DNA of 64,000 bases, from positions 930,001 to 994,000 of the forward strand of contig NZ_CP047602.1 in the NCBI RefSeq assembly GCF_009905255.1. The letters are read 5' to 3'. The notes beneath the pieces are model-generated. The model did not search any database. It was not told the DNA's origin and saw nothing but the letters and a program-made list of their open reading frames with translations. Every line of letters starts with the position of its first letter. Within the stretch, counting starts at the first letter, position 1. Below, one piece after another: positions 60,243-64,000 of this stretch. Made by a program: the position numbers and the translations under genes. The stretch comes from Thermoanaerobacterium aotearoense. GTDB taxonomy: Bacteria > Bacillota > Thermoanaerobacteria > Thermoanaerobacterales > Thermoanaerobacteraceae.

Positions 60243-62694
60243 TATAGAACTTCTAAATATATGGACTCCTAAGTTTTACTTCACTATAAAGGGGTCTCTT
60301 AAAGACCCAGATATGATGAAGCTTGATATAAATAAAGGCGTAAAATCAAGTGTAAAGATATCATGCAGGGATGAATATAAGGCAGAAGTTTATTCGCAGG
60401 AGTTGGGAGAGGCTGTACAATTGTCTGGTGAAATCGACCCTTTATTTTTTGAGCAACAGAATTATGAAATATTAATACAGAAAAGGTCAGAATGCGATAT
60501 TGAGTTTTATCACGAAAATATAAACATCAGAAATAAAGTCAGCCCTGTAGGAAATGCGAAAAGAGGTTATGAGGCGAGACTTTTAACGGGTGTTGTCAAT
60601 TTCACCAATGACATTGGCCTATCTGATTTGATAATCAAGGTTGATGGCAAAGAGTACTTGAGAGTGGAGATAGAAGTTTACCCTTCAAAAATAGATTATC
60701 GGGATGATTATAAAGCGATTTTAAAGGATATAAATGATGAGCTTTATAATTTGATTTTTGACTTTTATAAAAAGACGTATTTATTGACTGGACTTAGGGA
60801 TACTGTTGGCAACAGCCTTACAGAGTTTTTTGCCATAATAAACCTTATATTTGATAGACTTGATCGTGCAATCGGGATAGTATTGAAAATGCCGCATCAC
60901 GTATTGGCAAAAGAGAGGGTTGTGCAAAACAACTACAAGGTTAAGAGAGTAGACAATGAATGTATAAAGTGGATAAACAGGCATCAGCAGTATGTAAAAG
61001 CTTCAGGTGACGTGATTACTGTTGAAAAAGCGCTGTCTTTAAAAAATACTGTGACATTTGATACATTTGAAAACAGGCTTATAAAGTACATGATAAAGTC
61101 TGTGATAAATAGGCTTAGAATGCTTAAAAAGCGGTATACAGGCAAGAGTGACGATGGCACTACAACTGTGGATAGGGATATAATAGACAAAATAGATATG
61201 ATGATTACAAAGCTTGATAAGCATATCTCTACCACGTTTTTAAAAGATGTTGAGGACATACACACAATGAATTCATTGTCGCTGGTTTTAAACATGGCAG
61301 CAGGGTATAGGGATGTTTACAAATATTACATAATGCTTCTAAAAGGGCTTATGATGAGGGAGGGCTTTATCAAGATTTCTCCAAAAAACATGGCACTTCT
61401 ATACGAGTATTGGTGCTTTATAAAGCTTAATTCAATACTTAGGCATAAATACGATCTTGTAAGGCAGGACATCATAAAGTTTGAGAATAGTGGATTATCT
61501 GTAAAGATAAAGATGGGGGAAAAGTCAAAAGTAGAATATCAGAACCCTAGAAATGGCGAAAGGTATTTTTTAGCTTACAATAATAGGTATGGTGGCACTG
61601 CGACAGTAGCACAAAAGCCTGACAATGTTTTATCTCTAGAGAAAAAAGGATCAAATGTCAAATACAATTATATATTTGATGCAAAGTACAGGATATGTTA
61701 TGACAATGACTACTTAAAAAAGTACTTTACGCCTGGACCTGAAGAGGACGATATAAATACAATGCACAGGTACAGAGATGCAATCGTGTATGAGAACAAT
61801 GATAATCACAATTTTGAGAGGATGTTTTTTGGTGCATTTGTATTATTTCCTTATTCAAAAGAAGATGAATATAAGAATAATCAATTTTACAAAAGCATCG
61901 AGAAAGTAGGCGTAGGGGGCCTTCCTTTTTTGCCTAATGCTACACATCTTGTGGAGGATCTTTTGAATGAGGTAATTACTGATTCGCCTGAGACTGCATT
62001 CGAAAGCACAGTATTACAGCATGGCATGTACGAGTATCTTGAAAAAATAGAATTCAACAATAAAGAGGTTCTAGTAGGGAATTTAAGCAGCTATAAGCAG
62101 TTGGAGGTAAATCTTAAATATAAATTTTACCATATACCGTATTCTGAAATCAGATCTTCTATTAAATATATAAAGTATGTAGCAATTGCTCAGACAAAAG
62201 CAAAGGGCTTTGGTGATGATGCAGGCATAAGGTATTATGGTAAAGTAAAGAATTTTGAAATATTAAAGAGAAGCGAGATTAAGGAGATACCAAAGGATTC
62301 GGATGAACTATATGTCAGATTTACGGTTGATAAATGGGAAAAATTAGATAAAAAGATTGACTTGGCAGGATATAGGGTGCGTCGCCGCTTTTATACGAAT
62401 CTATTCCTTTTAAAAAATGCGAAAATTGTTTCAGATCTTTTGTTAAAGACGAAAGACGATTATAGATTGTATCTTGAGCTTAAAAGACTGGATAAAATAA
62501 AAGTTGAACTAAATAAAGATGATGTAGACGATGATACAGCAATAAAAGGGATAGTATTCAAGAATCTTTACATTTGGTTAGTTGGTGATTCTTACCGTGT
62601 TTACAAAAATTCGATTTTATTAGATAATATAAATGTAGATGATTTCAGAAAAAGACCTAATGTTGCGATAAAAAGAATTAAGAAATACATTTGA
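60208..62694 (+). CDS. McrC-like nuclease subunit (DUF2357 and PD-(D/E)XK)
   Basis: An 828-residue protein. Residues 60-330 look like DUF2357 (beta-rich reader region, then YLLTGLRDTVGNSLTEFFA), and a PD-(D/E)XK nuclease follows: EYWCFIKLNSIL (about 406) and the catalytic core YNYIFDAKYRIC (about 489) with Asp and Lys spaced as D-A-K. The last 250 residues, ending with a YRVRRRFYTNL-type segment, are of unknown role. Together with the McrB-like ATPase this should be a modification-dependent restriction system. The start is ATG 60208 or 60217 (ribosome site AAGGAG); both lie within the previous gene. Confidence 0.85.
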   Translation: MRKMFSHLTGSDIELLNIWTPKFYFTIKGSLKDPDMMKLDINKGVKSSVKISCRDEYKAEVYSQELGEAVQLSGEIDPLFFEQQNYEILIQKRSECDIEFYHENINIRNKVSPVGNAKRGYEARLLTGVVNFTNDIGLSDLIIKVDGKEYLRVEIEVYPSKIDYRDDYKAILKDINDELYNLIFDFYKKTYLLTGLRDTVGNSLTEFFAIINLIFDRLDRAIGIVLKMPHHVLAKERVVQNNYKVKRVDNECIKWINRHQQYVKASGDVITVEKALSLKNTVTFDTFENRLIKYMIKSVINRLRMLKKRYTGKSDDGTTTVDRDIIDKIDMMITKLDKHISTTFLKDVEDIHTMNSLSLVLNMAAGYRDVYKYYIMLLKGLMMREGFIKISPKNMALLYEYWCFIKLNSILRHKYDLVRQDIIKFENSGLSVKIKMGEKSKVEYQNPRNGERYFLAYNNRYGGTATVAQKPDNVLSLEKKGSNVKYNYIFDAKYRICYDNDYLKKYFTPGPEEDDINTMHRYRDAIVYENNDNHNFERMFFGAFVLFPYSKEDEYKNNQFYKSIEKVGVGGLPFLPNATHLVEDLLNEVITDSPETAFESTVLQHGMYEYLEKIEFNNKEVLVGNLSSYKQLEVNLKYKFYHIPYSEIRSSIKYIKYVAIAQTKAKGFGDDAGIRYYGKVKNFEILKRSEIKEIPKDSDELYVRFTVDKWEKLDKKIDLAGYRVRRRFYTNLFLLKNAKIVSDLLLKTKDDYRLYLELKRLDKIKVELNKDDVDDDTAIKGIVFKNLYIWLVGDSYRVYKNSILLDNINVDDFRKRPNVAIKRIKKYI

Positions 62695-62726
62695 TGCTGT
62701 GTAATATTGATGTAGGAGGCAGAAAA

Positions 62727-62750
62727 ATGTTAAACCTGTTTACTATATAA
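62727..62750 (+). pseudogene. Vestigial start of a LytS-type sensor kinase
   Basis: After AGGAGG (62714-62719) comes ATG 62727 with codons for MLNLFTI and a stop. The first four codons and the next few bases are almost identical to the start of the intact kinase at 63409 (MLNLLIL; ATGTTAAACCTG shared exactly). The Uma2 gene sits between the two copies. This looks like a break or duplication at the end of the island. Confidence 0.5.
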
Positions 62751-62816
62751 GCTCAAATAAAGCATCATATGTGAAATTGTTTTTCTTATGATATAATCAA
62801 AATAGGTGATGTAGAT

Positions 62817-63377
62817 ATGAGTAAAATAATAAAAAATAATTATACGGAAGTGGATTATGAAAACTGGCCAGAAGATGAAAGAGTTGAATTGATTGATGGA
62901 CAGATATATGTGATGGCTCCGCCATCAAGGGTACATCAAGAAGTTTCAATGCAATTGTCAGTTTTAATATATAATTATATTGCTTCAAAGGGTGGAAGAT
63001 GCAAAGTTTATTCTGCACCGTTTGACGTCCGACTAAAAGACAAAAATAATAAAATAAGCAGAGTACAACCTGATATATCTATTGTATGTGATGAGAAAAA
63101 GCTAAATGATAAAGGGTGTGATGGTGCGCCTGATATGATAATAGAGGTAGCCTCACCATCTTCTTTGTCAAGAGATTATGTTGTAAAAGTGAATTTATAT
63201 CAAAACTCAGGTGTAAAAGAATACTGGATTGTGAATCCATATAAAAAAAGCATTATAGTTTTTAGAATGAACCAAAATGATGAATATAATGAGGTAGATC
63301 AATACAGCTTTGACGATACTATTAAAGTTGGCATATTTGAAGATTTAAAGATAGATTTTAAAAACATATCGATGTAA
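62817..63377 (+). CDS. Uma2 family (DUF820) putative nuclease-fold protein
   Basis: A 186-residue Uma2 protein, paralogous to the one at 5030: RVELIDGQIYVMAPPSRVHQ (about 23-42), QPDISIVCDEKKL (about 86), GAPDMIIEVASPS (about 104-116) and EYWIVNPYKKS (about 139). It carries the same predicted PD-(D/E)XK-like fold and no known function. AATAGGTGAT precedes ATG 62817. It lies between the vestigial and intact LytS-type kinase starts, so it was probably inserted there. Confidence 0.85.
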   Translation: MSKIIKNNYTEVDYENWPEDERVELIDGQIYVMAPPSRVHQEVSMQLSVLIYNYIASKGGRCKVYSAPFDVRLKDKNNKISRVQPDISIVCDEKKLNDKGCDGAPDMIIEVASPSSLSRDYVVKVNLYQNSGVKEYWIVNPYKKSIIVFRMNQNDEYNEVDQYSFDDTIKVGIFEDLKIDFKNISM

Positions 63378-63408
63378 AAATCAATTAGACATAATTGGAG
63401 ATGAAATT

Positions 63409-64000
63409 ATGTTAAACCTGCTTATTCTGTTGGCTGAAAGATTCAGCATGATAGGACTTCTGGCTTTTATCTTGTCAAAAGCAAACTTCTTTAAAAAGGT
63501 TATAAGCAATAATGTAAGTTATAAAGACCTATCTATACTGATAGCCATATTCAGCTTGATTGGCATCATAGGAACGTATGCAGGTATTCCTATAAATGGT
63601 GCTATTGCCAATTCAAGAGTCGTAGGACCTATGATAGCAGGCCTTTTAGGTGGACCTTTTATTGGGCTTATTGTGGGATTCATAGCTGGGTTTCACAGAT
63701 TTTTAATAGGTGGATTTACAGCTTTAGCTTGTGGAATATCGACAACAGCGGAAGGACTTATAGGCGGCATCATAAAGAAATACTACAAAAATACTGTCGA
63801 TTGGAAAGTAGCATTTTTAGCAGGCATAATCGGTGAGACACTGCAGATGATACTGATCCTTGCCATATCGAGGCCTTTTGCCAGTGCATTATCACTTGTA
63901 AAAGTGATTGGCGTACCTATGATATTGGTTAATTCAACTGGGATTGCCGTGTTTATGCTGATCATCAAATCAGTATTTGATGAGATTGACACGATACAGT
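63409..64000 (+). CDS. LytS-type sensor histidine kinase (3' end outside window)
   Basis: The first 197 codons of a sensor kinase of the LytS/YehU type. The visible part is the 5TM-5TMR-LYT membrane module: MLNLLILLAERFSMIGLLAF, then RVVGPMIAGLLGGPFIGLIV (about 76-95), GFIAGFHRFLIGGFTALACG (about 96-115) with the conserved HR-x-x-G-G, and GLIGGIIKKYY. The kinase half lies beyond the window. TTGGAG lies 8 bases before ATG 63409. LytS-type kinases sense membrane state or pyruvate and often pair with a LytR-type regulator. The frame has no stop to the window end. Confidence 0.88.
   Translation, partial: MLNLLILLAERFSMIGLLAFILSKANFFKKVISNNVSYKDLSILIAIFSLIGIIGTYAGIPINGAIANSRVVGPMIAGLLGGPFIGLIVGFIAGFHRFLIGGFTALACGISTTAEGLIGGIIKKYYKNTVDWKVAFLAGIIGETLQMILILAISRPFASALSLVKVIGVPMILVNSTGIAVFMLIIKSVFDEIDTIQ

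Noticed and set aside
62769-62797. Sigma-A promoter for the second Uma2 gene
   Set aside because: A perfect TATAAT exists (62792-62797), but no -35 box lies at a suitable distance.

Overview
The window looks like a chromosomal segment of a low-GC, thermophilic, saccharolytic clostridium, most likely Thermoanaerobacterium or a close relative. The signs are AT-rich codons, strong AGGAGG-type ribosome sites with many GTG and TTG starts, a spore-germination gene (gerAB), and many sugar-uptake operons whose GH130, GH66 and GH84 enzymes are typical of that group. The organism assignment is inference. No rRNA, tRNA or CRISPR array is visible.

From 1 to 13 kb: the end of an ABC sugar importer with a GH5-like hydrolase and two GH130 phosphorylases (probably beta-mannoside use); a half-size EamA transporter; a mannitol-dehydrogenase-like relic; a Uma2 protein; then a LevR-type sigma-54 activator next to a galactitol-type PTS (EIIA, EIIB, EIIC), a class II aldolase, a triose-phosphate-isomerase-like protein and a YjbQ protein. 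Clear -24/-12 sigma-54 promoter sequences precede both the activator and the PTS operon. From 13 to 17.4 kb: a zinc-ribbon protein, an MNT/HEPN pair on the minus strand, a ROK regulator and an IS transposase.

From 17.4 to 37.5 kb there are two large ABC-importer operons. The first (binding protein, two permeases, GH15-like, GH66) probably imports isomalto-oligosaccharides and hydrolyses them inside the cell. The second is unusual: nanE, an RpiR regulator, a ROK kinase, an ABC importer, a GHL10-like putative hydrolase, an FAD oxidoreductase, a double GNAT protein, DUF4127, GH84, a relic of a PfkB kinase and an ADP-ribosylglycohydrolase-like protein. It looks like a pathway for an amino-sugar-containing glycan whose chemistry is not described by any pathway I know. 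An aldo/keto reductase and an orphan gerAB follow on the minus strand.

From 40 to 62.7 kb lies a defence island, all on the plus strand. A replication-initiator-like protein with iteron-like repeats inside its gene comes first, then a complete sigma-70 factor translationally linked to a divergent RecQ-like helicase, a small membrane protein, and a six-gene type 3 BREX set (brxF, brxC, pglX, brxHII, pglZ and a gene at the brxA position). A McrB/McrC-like modification-dependent restriction pair follows. The island ends at a Uma2 gene lying between a broken copy of the first codons of a LytS-type sensor kinase and the intact kinase gene, which runs off the window. The best candidates for something new are the sigma-70/RecQ-like pair (41.6-45.8 kb), the BREX-3/McrBC composite with a BrxF that has no visible P-loop, and the nanE-DUF4127-GH84-ARH locus (23.7-37.4 kb).
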